DNA of 64,000 bases from an uncultured Lachnospiraceae bacterium (GCA_900551115.1 URUY01000010.1:43688-107687); one strand, 5' to 3'. Positions 24,249-34,595 are shown, numbered from the stretch's first letter. Made by a program: numbers and translations. Notes: generated from the sequence alone by a model not told the origin.

Positions 24249-25277
24249 TCACTTCATATCCTTTATCAGTTCGTAAATCCTGTCGCAGTCATACTCCGGC
24301 GCACATTTCTGACAGGCTTCATAAAGCGGTCTTATATCATTGTAATCCTGCTCCAATTCCTCTGCGATCACAGACAGGGATTTTCCTTTTTTAATCTTTC
24401 GGCAAATCAAATTAATGACCGTTTTTTTTTCTCCCTGCGTAATTCCAATCATTCTTTCTTCCTCTGCCCATTCCTGTACAGCCTGACACATATTGTAAGT
24501 CACCTCTCCTTCCTTTTTATTTCTGTACTTATCTTCCCTCAGCCAGATATCTTCTGTATCCATAAGGATTGCCGCTACTCTTGCTGTCTCCATATCAATA
24601 TTTTTATAAATTGCACTTTCACTTACAAGCTTCTGCAGTCCTTCCCTGTCCTTACGAAATTTAAGAAGCGTAAAAAGCTCCCGCAGCTCTGTGTGAAACA
24701 TGGAAAAATCCATATTTTCATTTACACAATATAAATGCATGGAATAATCTGCAAAAAATGCTTTTAGAGCCTCTTCCGTTCCAAAGTTCATCATATCCTT
24801 CAATGTGCGCGGTCCATCCCACTTTGCCTCCCCGTGATACAGACAAAGTGTATAAACCGGAATCAGCCTGTCCGTTTTTCTGACACGGCACAGACGCTCA
24901 GCCGCTGTGGTATAGTTATTTTCTCTGTCATTGTGCTTCCGCAGCGCATCAAGCTGCCTGCTGTATTCCATAGCATCATACTGCATACACCTAAAAGGCA
25001 TCACATAATCAACCTGATTTTGATTTTCCAGTGCCAATATCTGCAAAGTGACGCCGGATTGCAGATACATTTTGATATCCCGCATACGATGCCGGTATCT
25101 TTCACCTGCTCCCTTACGGCTGCCTTCTGTCTCCGGCTCCGCATACTGTTCTGAGCCATCCAAAAGCTTTTCGGCATCTATAATTTGTATGCCCTGAAAG
25201 CAGACCGCATTGTACAAATCCGCAAAACGCCTTTTGTCATGCAGATAATGGCACAGCACATTATTTATTTTTCCCAT
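24249..25277 (-). CDS. Rpn family recombination-promoting nuclease
   Basis: 342 residues. The N-terminal half carries the Rpn/transposase-31-like PD-(D/E)XK pattern: RDIKMYL (Asp67), then LALENQNQVDYVMPFRCM with Glu84 and Gln86 in place of the usual Glu-x-Lys. The region YTLCLYHGEAKWDGP is also typical. These proteins cut DNA and promote RecA-independent recombination when over-expressed; many related copies occur in Lachnospiraceae genomes. The C-terminal quarter is charged and helical (MIGITQGEKKTVINLICR and following), resembling the tail that precedes repeats in this family. AAAGGAGG precedes the start. Appears monocistronic. Confidence 0.82.
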   Translation of the reverse strand: MGKINNVLCHYLHDKRRFADLYNAVCFQGIQIIDAEKLLDGSEQYAEPETEGSRKGAGERYRHRMRDIKMYLQSGVTLQILALENQNQVDYVMPFRCMQYDAMEYSRQLDALRKHNDRENNYTTAAERLCRVRKTDRLIPVYTLCLYHGEAKWDGPRTLKDMMNFGTEEALKAFFADYSMHLYCVNENMDFSMFHTELRELFTLLKFRKDREGLQKLVSESAIYKNIDMETARVAAILMDTEDIWLREDKYRNKKEGEVTYNMCQAVQEWAEEERMIGITQGEKKTVINLICRKIKKGKSLSVIAEELEQDYNDIRPLYEACQKCAPEYDCDRIYELIKDMK

Positions 25278-25477
25278 GTACTTCCTCCTTTCGGGTAGAG
25301 GAAGCCATGGTATCTGCCTCTGCCACTGTATTTTAAATATTGAGTAAAGTGGCAGAACTGCCTGAATGTGCGATATGCACCTATCGTTTGATTACTCTTG
25401 GTGAATTTATTTTAAAACCTGACTCTGCATTTGTCAACCGTGTTTTTAAAGTATTATAGACGTTTTTCCGTTCATCC

Positions 25478-25525
25478 CATAAATTGCCGTTCACTTCATG
25501 AATTGCCGTCCATTCCATAAATTGC
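25478..25525. repeat. 19-bp tandem repeat, 2.5 copies
   Basis: CATAAATTGCCGTTCACTT, CATGAATTGCCGTCCATTC and a partial CATAAATTGC lie in the gap after the GNAT stop. The 269-bp gap (25278-25546) shows no other feature I can support. Confidence 0.7.
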
Positions 25526-25546
25526 GCAGGCATGCAGGATATCCCA

Positions 25547-25981
25547 CTATATCCATTGAACAAAGGCTGTTTTGTCATTCCGATTATATCCGGCCTGTTC
25601 ATAGAACTGCAGTGTACTCTCCTTCTTCGACCCGGTAAGCAGCATCATCTTATAGCAATTCTCCCTTAATGCAATTTCTTTCGCATACTGCAGGCATTTT
25701 GTTGCCAGGCCCATCCTGCGGTATCCTTCATCCGTTATCACATTTTCAATCAACGCATAGGGCTGCTGATTGTGCGTCAGATTCGGAATAATAATACAGA
25801 CACAGGAGGATACAAGCTTTCCCTCTTCTTCTGCCACAATAATATGATGATTACCGTCCTCTATTATTTGATTCCATAATTCCAATACAGAAGAATTCGT
25901 CTCCGGCATTTTATTGTCATGAAGCTGCATATATAATCTCATCAGACCTTCAAAATCGTCTTTTTCTATTTCCCGAACCAT
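25547..25981 (-). CDS. GNAT family N-acetyltransferase
   Basis: 144 residues from MVREIEKDDFEG (25981); GGAGG stands five bases upstream, while longer frames begin inside addA. The acetyl-CoA-binding motif A reads VITDEGYRRMGLATKCLQ, and the final FYEQAGYNR strand is typical of the fold. The acetyl acceptor is unknown. The start lies 13 bases after the addA stop, so it is probably the last gene of the xth - glycosylase - addB - addA operon. A link to repair is not implied by the protein itself. Confidence 0.85.
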   Translation of the reverse strand: MVREIEKDDFEGLMRLYMQLHDNKMPETNSSVLELWNQIIEDGNHHIIVAEEEGKLVSSCVCIIIPNLTHNQQPYALIENVITDEGYRRMGLATKCLQYAKEIALRENCYKMMLLTGSKKESTLQFYEQAGYNRNDKTAFVQWI

Positions 25982-25994
25982 ATTTTCCTCCGTT

Positions 25995-28900
25995 TTATTG
26001 CACATCACTCTCTGCATAAATTTCACGCCCAAGATAAAAGGAATACAGAATCCTTTCCTTAACCCTCTTTCCCGTAAGTCCGGTCAATGCCTCTTCATAA
26101 TAATCAAGCTGTACCTTATAGCGCCTTATAAGCTCTTCCGGTCCGTCCACCACATCTGTTTTGTAATCTAAAAGCACCAAACCGTCCGCTTCCTCAAAAA
26201 AAGCATCCACAATTCCCTGAATAAGCACCGTCTCTTCCCCCGGAAATCTGACAGGTCCGCCGTCTGCATCTGCTTCTTTTGACAGTCTGTCCGCAGAGAT
26301 GCCGTACACAAAGGGCTGTTCTCTGTAGAGCTTTCCCTGCTTTGCCGCCGTTTTCATGCGCTCTGCCAAAGGCGTCTTCAAAAAAGTAAGGATTTTTTCT
26401 GTTCTTACGGCTTTTCTGTATTCTTCCGTAAGCCGCCCTTCCCTTAAAAATCCGTCCATAGCTTCTGTAAGTACATGTGCCTGCGAATAGTCTTTGGTAA
26501 AATCCAAAAGCTCCATCACTCTGTGTACCGCACTGCCCCTGGTGGTGCCCGAAACCGCTTCTTTTTCCCGCATAAAGGCCGGTATATAAGGCTTTACTTC
26601 CTCCTGCGGAAACAATTCCTTTGCCGGTTCCTCTGATTCTCCTGCCATTGCCGCCTTCTTCAGCTCGGAAACGGTTGTCTTGGTATAGAGCTTTTCAAGC
26701 TCCTTATGGGGATAGGTATAGGCAAAACGCTCCCTTAAAAGAGTTCCTTCTTTTTCATCTGCAAGAGAAGCAGCACAGGTAAGCATTTCCAGTCTGCCGG
26801 TTTCTGAAATTTCTTCCTTTACCTCTGTAAGGGACATGTCCGCAAGGGTTTTTACGGTAATCCGTGGGAATACCGGCAACAAATAATCCAGAAAACCGGA
26901 AGCGCCTGCCAATCTGGTATAAGTCATTCTTTCTGCCTGCCGGTTTACAGATGCCGTCTGTCCATCCTCTGCTGTCCGGCCTGCAGGTGCCGCCTGTCCG
27001 TCCTCCGTCCCCAAAAGTGCTGCAGGGTCATCCACCGTCCCCGTCATGATCAGCTTTTCCTTTGCCCTTGTCATTGCCACATACAAAACCCGCAGCTCCT
27101 CTGCCAGATTGTCCAGCTTCATCTTTGTGGCAAGCACGTTTTTACGCAGGGTTTTACTCTTTATCCGCAAATCCGGGTTTACATAATCTACGCCCAATCC
27201 CAAATCCACATCCACTATCATGGCCTGTGAGGCATCCTGCATATTAAATTTCTTGGCAAGCCCCGCTACAAAGGCTATGGGAAATTCCAGACCCTTGCTC
27301 TTGTGGATACTCATAATCCGCACCACATCTGCATTTTCGTTCAGCGTGCTGGCTTCACCGTAATCCACATTATATTTTTCAAGCTGTTCCATATACCGGA
27401 TAAAATGAAAAAGCCCGTAATAGCTGTTTTTCTCAAAGCCTGCCGCCTTCGTCAAAAGCATTTCCACATTGGCAAGCCGCTGGCTGCCCGCAGGCAGCGC
27501 CGCTACATAAGCAGGATAATCATAATCCTCCATGATTTTCTGTAAAAGCTCTAAAATAGGCATATAGGCCGTACAGGTCCGATATGTCTCTATCTGTGCA
27601 AGAAACCGTCTGCATTTTTCCTGTAGATTCCGGGATATGTTTTCTGCTTCTGCGCCTGCGCATATCTGCACACAGTCATAAAGACTCGTATCCCGGTCCG
27701 CTCCCACACTCTTTATAAGAGCAGCTTCCTCATCCGAAAAGCCGCCAAAAACAGCTTTCATGGTGCCAAACAGCGGAATATCCTGCAAGGGGTTATCCAA
27801 CACCCGCAAAAACTGTAAAATATCCTGAATCTCTTTTGTGGCAAAATAACCGGTTTTACCGGATACATAAGCGGGAATTCCTTCTTTTGCAAAAACCGCC
27901 TTAAACTCCTCGTCCCAGCCACTGTTTGTACGCAAAAGCACCACAATATCCCGGTACATAACCGGACGCAGCCTGCCTGTCTCCTTATCCGTTACTGAAA
28001 ATTGCTGCTTTAATTCCCGGATACGCGCAGCAATTCCTAAGGCTTCCACCTGTTTTGCATTCTGGTCAGAATCCTTCCCCGGCTTTTCAAACAAAATCAG
28101 TTCGCTCTCGCAGCCAAAATTTTCAGGGTAAACCGCTCCCGGATAAAGCGCAGCCGCCTCATCATAGACAATCCCGCCGAACTCCTTCGTCATAAGCTTG
28201 GAAAAAACATGGTTGACCGTATCGATAACCTCCGGCCTGCTGCGGAAATTTTTATGAAGGTCAATCCTTACAAGTTTTCCCTCATCAGTGGAATAGGTAT
28301 GGTATTTTTGGAGAAAAAGCTCCGGCCTCGCCAGCCTGAACTTGTAAATACTCTGTTTTACATCTCCTACCATGAAGCGGTTAAAGGCACCGTCATCCTC
28401 TCCCGAAACTGCCTTTAACAGATATTCCTGCACCAGATTGCTGTCCTGATATTCATCTATCAAAACTTCTGCAAAATAGTCTCTATACTCCAGTGCCGTT
28501 TTGGAAGGCACAACCTGTCCGTCTTCCTTCTTTTCCAAAAGTATCTGAAGGGCAAAATGCTCCATATCCGAAAAATCAAGAAGCTTCTTTTCCCGCTTTC
28601 TCTCGTCCAGCCGCCGCTTAAACTCCAGACATAAATCCACCAGTACCCCCACAGCTTCTTTGCAGGCTTCCTGCTGTCTTAGTACCGTTTCAAAGGGCAT
28701 GGAAAAATACCGGGCACACAGCTTTTTTACGGTATTCTTTACCTCGTCCCGAAGTGCCTTGGCACGTTCTTTTTTCTCCGCCGATACCGAATCATCCTTT
28801 TTGGAAGGCAGCCTTCCAAAAGAAACGGCAGGAAGCTTCACCGCAAACTCTGCAAGGGAAGAAACCTTTAAAAGACCTTCAAACAGGGAAAGCTCCTGCT

Positions 28901-29654
28901 CCGCCACTTCACCGTACATATATGGTCCGTCCGGTTCTTCGCAAAGCGCTTTTACTGCCTCCATATCCTGATACAGTGCCTGCACCATCCGCTTTAGATG
29001 CTCACAAAGATACTGTCCCCAATCGCAGTTTTCCAGCTCTTCCATACTAAAAGCACCGTAATCCTCTTTTCTCTTAACAAGCCACTCCTCCGGGAACGGA
29101 CAGCTTAAGGCATACTGGTACAGGTCAAGAATATGCTCCTCCAATACGCTTTCCCTGCCCCCCGGGCAAAAATATTCCACACAGTTAAAAAAAGCTGCCT
29201 CTCCTGCCGAAAAACGCTCCTCTAAAAGCTCCGCCAGCACCTCCTGCTTTAAAAGCTCCAGTTCTCCCTCATCAGCCACACGAAAAGCCGGGTCTAACCC
29301 GATGTCCTGAAAATTATTACGCAGCACAAACAGACAGAAGCTGTCTATGGTGGTAATCTGGGCATTGTGCAGAAGCGCTGCCTGCCGCTGTAAATGCTCA
29401 TTGGAACCGTCTTCTGCAAGCCTTTTTAAAATAGCCTGACTGATTCTCTCCCGCATCTCCGCTGCCGCAGCATTGGTAAAGGTCACGATTAGGAGCCTGT
29501 CGATATCCACCGGATTCTCTTTTCTGCATACCATCTGCACAATACGCTCGGAAAGCACCGCCGTCTTACCGGAACCGGCAGCCGCCGACACTAAAATATT
29601 GCAGCCATGTAATTCAATTACTTTTTTCTGTTCGGGAGTAAATGTAATTGCCAT
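25995..29654 (-). CDS. addA: AddAB helicase-nuclease subunit A
   Basis: 1219 residues. Superfamily 1A helicase motifs are complete: Walker A AAAGSGKT (24-31), LIDEYQDSN (motif II), FRSRPEVID, IHKSKGLEFPI and VAMTRAKEKL (motif VI). The C-terminal RecB-type nuclease is QGIVDAFFEEADGLVLLDYK, with catalytic Asp and Asp-x-Lys, plus QLDYY. With AddB it resects double-strand breaks and generates Chi-ended 3' tails for RecA. The length is typical. It starts 5 bases after the addB stop. Confidence 0.97.
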   Translation of the reverse strand: MAITFTPEQKKVIELHGCNILVSAAAGSGKTAVLSERIVQMVCRKENPVDIDRLLIVTFTNAAAAEMRERISQAILKRLAEDGSNEHLQRQAALLHNAQITTIDSFCLFVLRNNFQDIGLDPAFRVADEGELELLKQEVLAELLEERFSAGEAAFFNCVEYFCPGGRESVLEEHILDLYQYALSCPFPEEWLVKRKEDYGAFSMEELENCDWGQYLCEHLKRMVQALYQDMEAVKALCEEPDGPYMYGEVAEQELSLFEGLLKVSSLAEFAVKLPAVSFGRLPSKKDDSVSAEKKERAKALRDEVKNTVKKLCARYFSMPFETVLRQQEACKEAVGVLVDLCLEFKRRLDERKREKKLLDFSDMEHFALQILLEKKEDGQVVPSKTALEYRDYFAEVLIDEYQDSNLVQEYLLKAVSGEDDGAFNRFMVGDVKQSIYKFRLARPELFLQKYHTYSTDEGKLVRIDLHKNFRSRPEVIDTVNHVFSKLMTKEFGGIVYDEAAALYPGAVYPENFGCESELILFEKPGKDSDQNAKQVEALGIAARIRELKQQFSVTDKETGRLRPVMYRDIVVLLRTNSGWDEEFKAVFAKEGIPAYVSGKTGYFATKEIQDILQFLRVLDNPLQDIPLFGTMKAVFGGFSDEEAALIKSVGADRDTSLYDCVQICAGAEAENISRNLQEKCRRFLAQIETYRTCTAYMPILELLQKIMEDYDYPAYVAALPAGSQRLANVEMLLTKAAGFEKNSYYGLFHFIRYMEQLEKYNVDYGEASTLNENADVVRIMSIHKSKGLEFPIAFVAGLAKKFNMQDASQAMIVDVDLGLGVDYVNPDLRIKSKTLRKNVLATKMKLDNLAEELRVLYVAMTRAKEKLIMTGTVDDPAALLGTEDGQAAPAGRTAEDGQTASVNRQAERMTYTRLAGASGFLDYLLPVFPRITVKTLADMSLTEVKEEISETGRLEMLTCAASLADEKEGTLLRERFAYTYPHKELEKLYTKTTVSELKKAAMAGESEEPAKELFPQEEVKPYIPAFMREKEAVSGTTRGSAVHRVMELLDFTKDYSQAHVLTEAMDGFLREGRLTEEYRKAVRTEKILTFLKTPLAERMKTAAKQGKLYREQPFVYGISADRLSKEADADGGPVRFPGEETVLIQGIVDAFFEEADGLVLLDYKTDVVDGPEELIRRYKVQLDYYEEALTGLTGKRVKERILYSFYLGREIYAESDVQ

Positions 29655-29659
29655 CTGTA

Positions 29660-32600
29660 TTAACCTTTCTCATTTTCACGCCTGATTGCTTCCATGGCCT
29701 CTTCCTTGTCCATATCTGCAAGTCTGTTTACGGCAAAGCCCGGCATTTTCTTATCAAAACCGCATACACTCTTAAAAGCACAATAAGTACAGGCGCTCTC
29801 TGTGCCGCTCTCGTAGGGATTAAGCATCATACCGCCGCCTAAGATTTCTTTTCCGAGCTGCCGCACCTTTTTATTGACATAAGCAGACACCTCTGCAAGC
29901 TCTGTACCCGTCAGTACCGATGACCGTGCAGAAAGACTGCCGTCCTTTTTGTATTCCACCGGAATCACGTCAGATTTTGTTTCCGTTTCCTTATCCAGCT
30001 TTCTTGTAATTTCCTCTTCACTGTTGACTACGCCCCCGGCCCTGAGTTCTTCCAAAAGCTGCGCGTTAATCTCCTCCGGCGTCATTTCCGCCTCTGTCTG
30101 GGTAACCGGGTCTGCCACATGGTAATACAGCATGGCTGCCGGAATTACCTCTTTGTCCGGATGCGCCTTCTTCTCCCTGTCCAAAGCGGCATTCATATAT
30201 ACCACAAGCTGAAGCTGTAAGCCGTAATACAGCGCCGCCAGATTAAACTTTTTATTACCGGATTTATAATCCACCACCTTCACATAAAGGCGGTCCCCTT
30301 CCTCACAGGTATCGATTCTGTCAATCCTTCCCAAAAGCTGCAGCCGTTCCTCTTCTGAAAGCGCAATGCTTACGCTCTCCAAATCCGATACGGCAGAAAA
30401 GGACATTTCATAGCTTTTCGGTACAAAGCTGCCTTTCTTTAGCTGATATTGCAGGGTCATCACCGTTCTGTCCAGTATCCGCTTCATGCGCCTTACGGCA
30501 TATTCATTTCTGGCACTGTCATACAGCACGGTATCGCCATACTCCGCCGCACAGACAAAAAGCACCTCTTCTACCGTTTTTTCTGCAAATTCCTTCGGAA
30601 AATCAAACCAGGTATAGCCGCTTTCCTCCAGTTTATAGGAAAAACCCTCCAATACACTGTGGAAAACATTACCCATATCCACATTTTCAAAGGTGAAATC
30701 TTCCCGTTCGGAAAGCCCCATGCCATACTGCAAAAAGTGCCTGTATGCACAGGCCGCATAGGTCTCCAGTCTGCTGACGCTTATTTTCAGCATCTGTCCG
30801 TAAAGGGCTCTTGCCACTTCTTTTGAAAGTCCTCTGTGGTGATAGCGGTAAAAAGCAGCATCCGTCAGCTTTTGTAAAAGAGGCCCGTAATCGTCCCTCT
30901 CTTTGTAGGCACTATATAAGGTAAAGAACTCCTGCTGCCCCATGGTATTTTGTAAGCTCATAGCAAGCGTCTCATCCGGCCATAGCCCCTGGGCATAGTC
31001 CCTGATTGCTCCGGCCAGATAGGGCTTTCCTGCCTCCGGCGTCAGAATCTGGGAAAGCAGAGGCTCTCCTTCCGGATATTCTACCGTAAGCTTTGGAAAA
31101 AGCTGCTTCATCACATCTATCAGATACGCAGGGCGCAGGGCTTTTCCCTCGCCGCTTACGCCGGCATAAGAAAGGTATAATGCATCTTTTGGCTTTGTCA
31201 TATTCAGATACAGGTACAGTCTTTGTATATACATCTGCTGTCTGGGAGAAGGCGCCAGTTCTAATTCCGACTGCCGTAAAAATTCCCTGTCAATATCGGA
31301 AATAATACCGCCTCCTCCGATACTCTTCGGTATATTGCCGTCATTTACTCCCACAAAAAAGAGAACCTTCACTTCCTTTAAGCGGGTTCTTTCAATATCT
31401 CCCACCAAAACCCTGTCTACGTTCTGAGGAATGCTTCCCACCTCTATCTCAGCAAAGCCTGCCTCTAAAATCTCCTTAAATTCTTTAAGGCTCATGGTTT
31501 CATCACCAAGAAGCCCCACAATCTGTTCCAAAAGCTCCATAATCAGACGGTACACCTGGGCATATTCCTTTGCCCGCAAAGCATCGCCACTTTCTAAAAA
31601 CATTTTTTCATAGGCAAAAAGCTTCTCTGCCGCTTCATTTTTCGTAAGGAAGTAATAAAGCGCTTCTACATAGGCCTTCGCTGTTTTCTTTTCCAATGAA
31701 AGAAACGGCGCAAGCTCCTCTAAAAACCGCTGCCGCATGCCCTCTAACAAAAGAAGGGGCTCTACCTTATCCTTCATCTGTGCCGTCTTTTTGGTAAACT
31801 GCTTTGTCCACTTTCTTTTTCCCCGGACACCGGTCCTGACACAGTAATTTTCCAACAAGTCAACCTCATTTGGGGAAAAGCCTGCCAGACCGCTTCGCAG
31901 GTACATAAATACACTTTCCCGGGAAAAATCCCGCAAAAGCACCTCAAACGCACTCTTTATGTACTCTATCAGCGGATTTAAGACAATCCCTCTGGTCCTG
32001 TCCACAAAACAGGGAATGGACAGCTTTGCAAATTCTGCTGAAATCAGCTCGCCGTATGCCTCCAAATCCCCTGCCACCACTGCCATATCCCGATATTTAT
32101 ATCCCCGCTCCCGCAAAAGCTTCTGCATCAGGATACCGGTCTGACGCACCTCTTCCCTGACAGAGGACGCGGCAAACAGATGGATTGCTTCTTTACTCTC
32201 TCCTGTAAACGCCCTTACCGGATAACGGAACAGGGCGCTTTCCAAATGGGCAATAGGGGCATTGTCACAAAAACGGTGCTTCTCGCCGTATTCTGCATAG
32301 ATATCCGCCCCCCGCGGCACATGTGCATCTGCTGCCAGCTTTGTAAGGTCTGCTACCGTCTTTTTACTCAAATGAAACAGCTTCTGCTCTCCGTCCGGCT
32401 CAAAGGGATTTTCTGAGATATCCAGTGTCACCGTTAAGATTACTTCCGCAGCAAGCACCATCAGCTCCTGAATCACCCTGTTCTGAATCGGGGTAAAGCC
32501 GGTAAAACCATCAAACACAATGACGCTGTCCTTTATAATCCGGGATTTATGTAAGGACTCCCTGAGTAAATCCAGCGTCTCTTCCGTTGTAATGAATTTT

Positions 32601-33121
32601 TCCCGGATATAAGCCATAAACCCTGCATAAAGAGTCTGCAAATCCTTGAGCTTATGATAAAGGGCTCCTTTTTTCCCGGCATACGCTATCAGCTTCTGTA
32701 CATCCTCCACGCCGATTCCGTACTGCATAAATTCAGAAATGGCACTTTTCACTTCATGGATATAGCCCTGCTTGTCCAGATTGGAGCCAAGATAAGGAAG
32801 TTCCTCTCTTAAGCTGCCTGCTACCTTTCTGAGTACCAGGCTCTTTCCGGTATCGTCCAGTACGGGAATCTCCTTTTTTCCCACCTCTTCAAAAATACGG
32901 TGGGAAAGCCGTCCGAAGCTTAAGACATCAATATTCATAATGCCCCGGCATTTATTGGCAGGATGCGTCACCAGCTCTTTCTGGGTCTGCATGGTAAACT
33001 GGTCCGGCACGATTATTAAAAAATTCCGTTCCGGTTCTTCTCCCGCTCTTTTTAAAATTTCCGTATACAGCCGGGTACTCTTTCCGGCACCCGAACCCCC
33101 AAACACAAAACGCAGGCTCAT
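29660..33121 (-). CDS. addB: AddAB helicase-nuclease subunit B
   Basis: 1153 residues from MSLRFVFGGSG (33121), whose ATG overlaps the stop of the upstream gene (ATGA) and follows GGAGG. Walker A is GGSGAGKST (8-16). The C-terminal nuclease has VVDYKSGNKKF, and four Cys (CAACAYRHF near residue 790 and CTYCAFKSVC near the end) bracket it as the Fe-S staple of AddB. The remainder is an inactivated helicase fold that recognises Chi in characterised homologues. It works in the cytoplasm with AddA, encoded immediately downstream. Confidence 0.97.
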   Translation of the reverse strand: MSLRFVFGGSGAGKSTRLYTEILKRAGEEPERNFLIIVPDQFTMQTQKELVTHPANKCRGIMNIDVLSFGRLSHRIFEEVGKKEIPVLDDTGKSLVLRKVAGSLREELPYLGSNLDKQGYIHEVKSAISEFMQYGIGVEDVQKLIAYAGKKGALYHKLKDLQTLYAGFMAYIREKFITTEETLDLLRESLHKSRIIKDSVIVFDGFTGFTPIQNRVIQELMVLAAEVILTVTLDISENPFEPDGEQKLFHLSKKTVADLTKLAADAHVPRGADIYAEYGEKHRFCDNAPIAHLESALFRYPVRAFTGESKEAIHLFAASSVREEVRQTGILMQKLLRERGYKYRDMAVVAGDLEAYGELISAEFAKLSIPCFVDRTRGIVLNPLIEYIKSAFEVLLRDFSRESVFMYLRSGLAGFSPNEVDLLENYCVRTGVRGKRKWTKQFTKKTAQMKDKVEPLLLLEGMRQRFLEELAPFLSLEKKTAKAYVEALYYFLTKNEAAEKLFAYEKMFLESGDALRAKEYAQVYRLIMELLEQIVGLLGDETMSLKEFKEILEAGFAEIEVGSIPQNVDRVLVGDIERTRLKEVKVLFFVGVNDGNIPKSIGGGGIISDIDREFLRQSELELAPSPRQQMYIQRLYLYLNMTKPKDALYLSYAGVSGEGKALRPAYLIDVMKQLFPKLTVEYPEGEPLLSQILTPEAGKPYLAGAIRDYAQGLWPDETLAMSLQNTMGQQEFFTLYSAYKERDDYGPLLQKLTDAAFYRYHHRGLSKEVARALYGQMLKISVSRLETYAACAYRHFLQYGMGLSEREDFTFENVDMGNVFHSVLEGFSYKLEESGYTWFDFPKEFAEKTVEEVLFVCAAEYGDTVLYDSARNEYAVRRMKRILDRTVMTLQYQLKKGSFVPKSYEMSFSAVSDLESVSIALSEEERLQLLGRIDRIDTCEEGDRLYVKVVDYKSGNKKFNLAALYYGLQLQLVVYMNAALDREKKAHPDKEVIPAAMLYYHVADPVTQTEAEMTPEEINAQLLEELRAGGVVNSEEEITRKLDKETETKSDVIPVEYKKDGSLSARSSVLTGTELAEVSAYVNKKVRQLGKEILGGGMMLNPYESGTESACTYCAFKSVCGFDKKMPGFAVNRLADMDKEEAMEAIRRENEKG

Positions 33122-33705
33122 GTAAGCGTAAACCTCCACAAATAATCTGCCGCTTCTTCGGCATAATCAATTCCAATCCGTTTTCCGGCTGCAATCCGGC
33201 TCTCGTCCACCTCTATGCCTTCCGTCAGATAAAAGTTTTCATCCGTTACCATATCAATATCGTTATCTGCCTTCGTAATGTTCATGGCAATACAGAGCTT
33301 ACCGGGACCGTCCGAGAGATTTTTCTTTTTGCCCCGGAACCGTTCCATCCTTTCGCGGGATTCTTCGTCCGCAGGCTCCACCTGCCTGATAAGCACCGCC
33401 ATAGGAGTGTCTACTGCTCCTGCCGTCACATTCACGCAGTTATACATGCCGTAAATAAAATACACATAGGAGGTGCCGCCGATATGGAACATAGGCTCCG
33501 TCCGGTTCGTCCGTTTGCCGCCATAGGTATGGGAGCCCTTATCCTCCACCCCCATATAGGCTTCCGTTTCCGTAATGATGCCTCTTATCCTGCCAAACGG
33601 CGTATTGTGTACCATAATTTTACCGATTAAGTTTTTAGAAAGCACAAGGGCATCCGTCATAAAGAATGCCCGTTCCAATCGTTTTTCCGGCATATAAATC
33701 CTCAT
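33118..33705 (-). CDS. DNA-3-methyladenine glycosylase (AAG/MPG type)
   Basis: 195 residues, the usual length of bacterial MPG-type glycosylases. Landmarks: LIGKIMVH, ETEAYMGVEDKGSHTYGG (catalytic Glu), RTEPMFHIGGTSYVYFIYGM, NVTAGAVDTPMAVLIR and LSDGPGKLCIAM. It removes alkylated purines from DNA by cleaving the N-glycosidic bond. It lies between xth (27 bases upstream) and addB (4-base overlap), which groups base-excision and double-strand-break repair in one operon. The start at 33705 is a reasonable choice but a second Met (residue 5) is possible. Confidence 0.93.
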   Translation of the reverse strand: MRIYMPEKRLERAFFMTDALVLSKNLIGKIMVHNTPFGRIRGIITETEAYMGVEDKGSHTYGGKRTNRTEPMFHIGGTSYVYFIYGMYNCVNVTAGAVDTPMAVLIRQVEPADEESRERMERFRGKKKNLSDGPGKLCIAMNITKADNDIDMVTDENFYLTEGIEVDESRIAAGKRIGIDYAEEAADYLWRFTLT

Positions 33706-33732
33706 TTCTGCATGATTTTTACACTATACCCC

Positions 33733-34485
33733 TTATTTTAAAGTAAGCTCTACGGGACAATGGTCCGAACCGAACACTTCATTATGGATATCCGCCCCCA
33801 AAAGCCTGTCCTTTAAGACTTCCGATACCACAAAATAGTCGATACGCCAGCCTGCATTTTTCTCCCTTGCCTTAAACATATAGGACCACCAGGAATAGAC
33901 GCCTTCTTTTTCCGGGTAAAAATAACGGAAGCTATCTACAAACCCTGCCTCTAAAAGCCTTGTGAAGCATGACCGCTCCTCATCTGTAAAGCCTGCATTC
34001 TTTCGGTTTGTTTTGGGATTCTTCAAGTCAATTTCCTTGTGTGCCACATTAAGGTCCCCACAGAAAATAACAGGTTTCTTCTCCTCCAGTTTTTTCAGAT
34101 AGAGAAGAAATGCCTCTTCCCACTCCATACGGTAAGAAAGCCTCGTAAGCTCCCTTTGGGAATTAGGCGTATAAACCGTTACCACATAAAAATCCGGGTA
34201 CTCTGCCGTAATCACCCTTCCTTCCGTATCATGCACGGGATTGCCGATTCCATAAAAAACGGAAAGAGGTTCTTCTTTGGAAAACAGCGCCGTTCCCGAA
34301 TACCCTTTCTTTTCCGCATAATTCCAGTACTGATGATAGCCGGGCAGTTCTAAATTTATCTGTCCCTCCTGCAGCTTCGATTCCTGAATACAGAAAATAT
34401 CTGCATCAGCTTCCTTAAAAAAATCTAAAAAACCTTTTTCCACACAGGCTCTTAACCCATTCACATTCCATGATATCAATTTCAT
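33733..34485 (-). CDS. xth: Exodeoxyribonuclease III (AP endonuclease)
   Basis: 250 residues. All conserved motifs of the Xth/ExoA endonuclease family are present: ISWNVNGLRA, IQESKLQ (metal Glu), VTVYTPNS, FCGDLNVAHKEIDL, NAGFTDEER, WRIDYFVVS and the final GSDHCPV with the catalytic Asp-His. It nicks DNA 5' to abasic sites, the product left by the glycosylase encoded next. AAGGAG precedes the ATG. It is the first gene of the repair operon; a promoter was not clearly identified in 34486-34560. Confidence 0.95.
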   Translation of the reverse strand: MKLISWNVNGLRACVEKGFLDFFKEADADIFCIQESKLQEGQINLELPGYHQYWNYAEKKGYSGTALFSKEEPLSVFYGIGNPVHDTEGRVITAEYPDFYVVTVYTPNSQRELTRLSYRMEWEEAFLLYLKKLEEKKPVIFCGDLNVAHKEIDLKNPKTNRKNAGFTDEERSCFTRLLEAGFVDSFRYFYPEKEGVYSWWSYMFKAREKNAGWRIDYFVVSEVLKDRLLGADIHNEVFGSDHCPVELTLK

Positions 34486-34595
34486 ATATTCTGCTCCTTA
34501 TATACCTGTTATGCCAGACAGCTTGCAAAGCTTTTAAACACAACCTATATTCCGAATCATACACTGATTTTTATTCTACCACATTTATCTGTCCA

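Noticed and set aside
24249..25277. Rpn protein as a transposable element
   Set aside because: No terminal inverted repeats or target-site duplication are visible around it; Rpn proteins are host nucleases despite their transposase-like name.
25381..25602. A 73-codon minus-strand frame overlapping the GNAT 3' end
   Set aside because: No ribosome site, overlaps a well-supported gene in another frame, and its content is explained by the tandem repeats in the gap.
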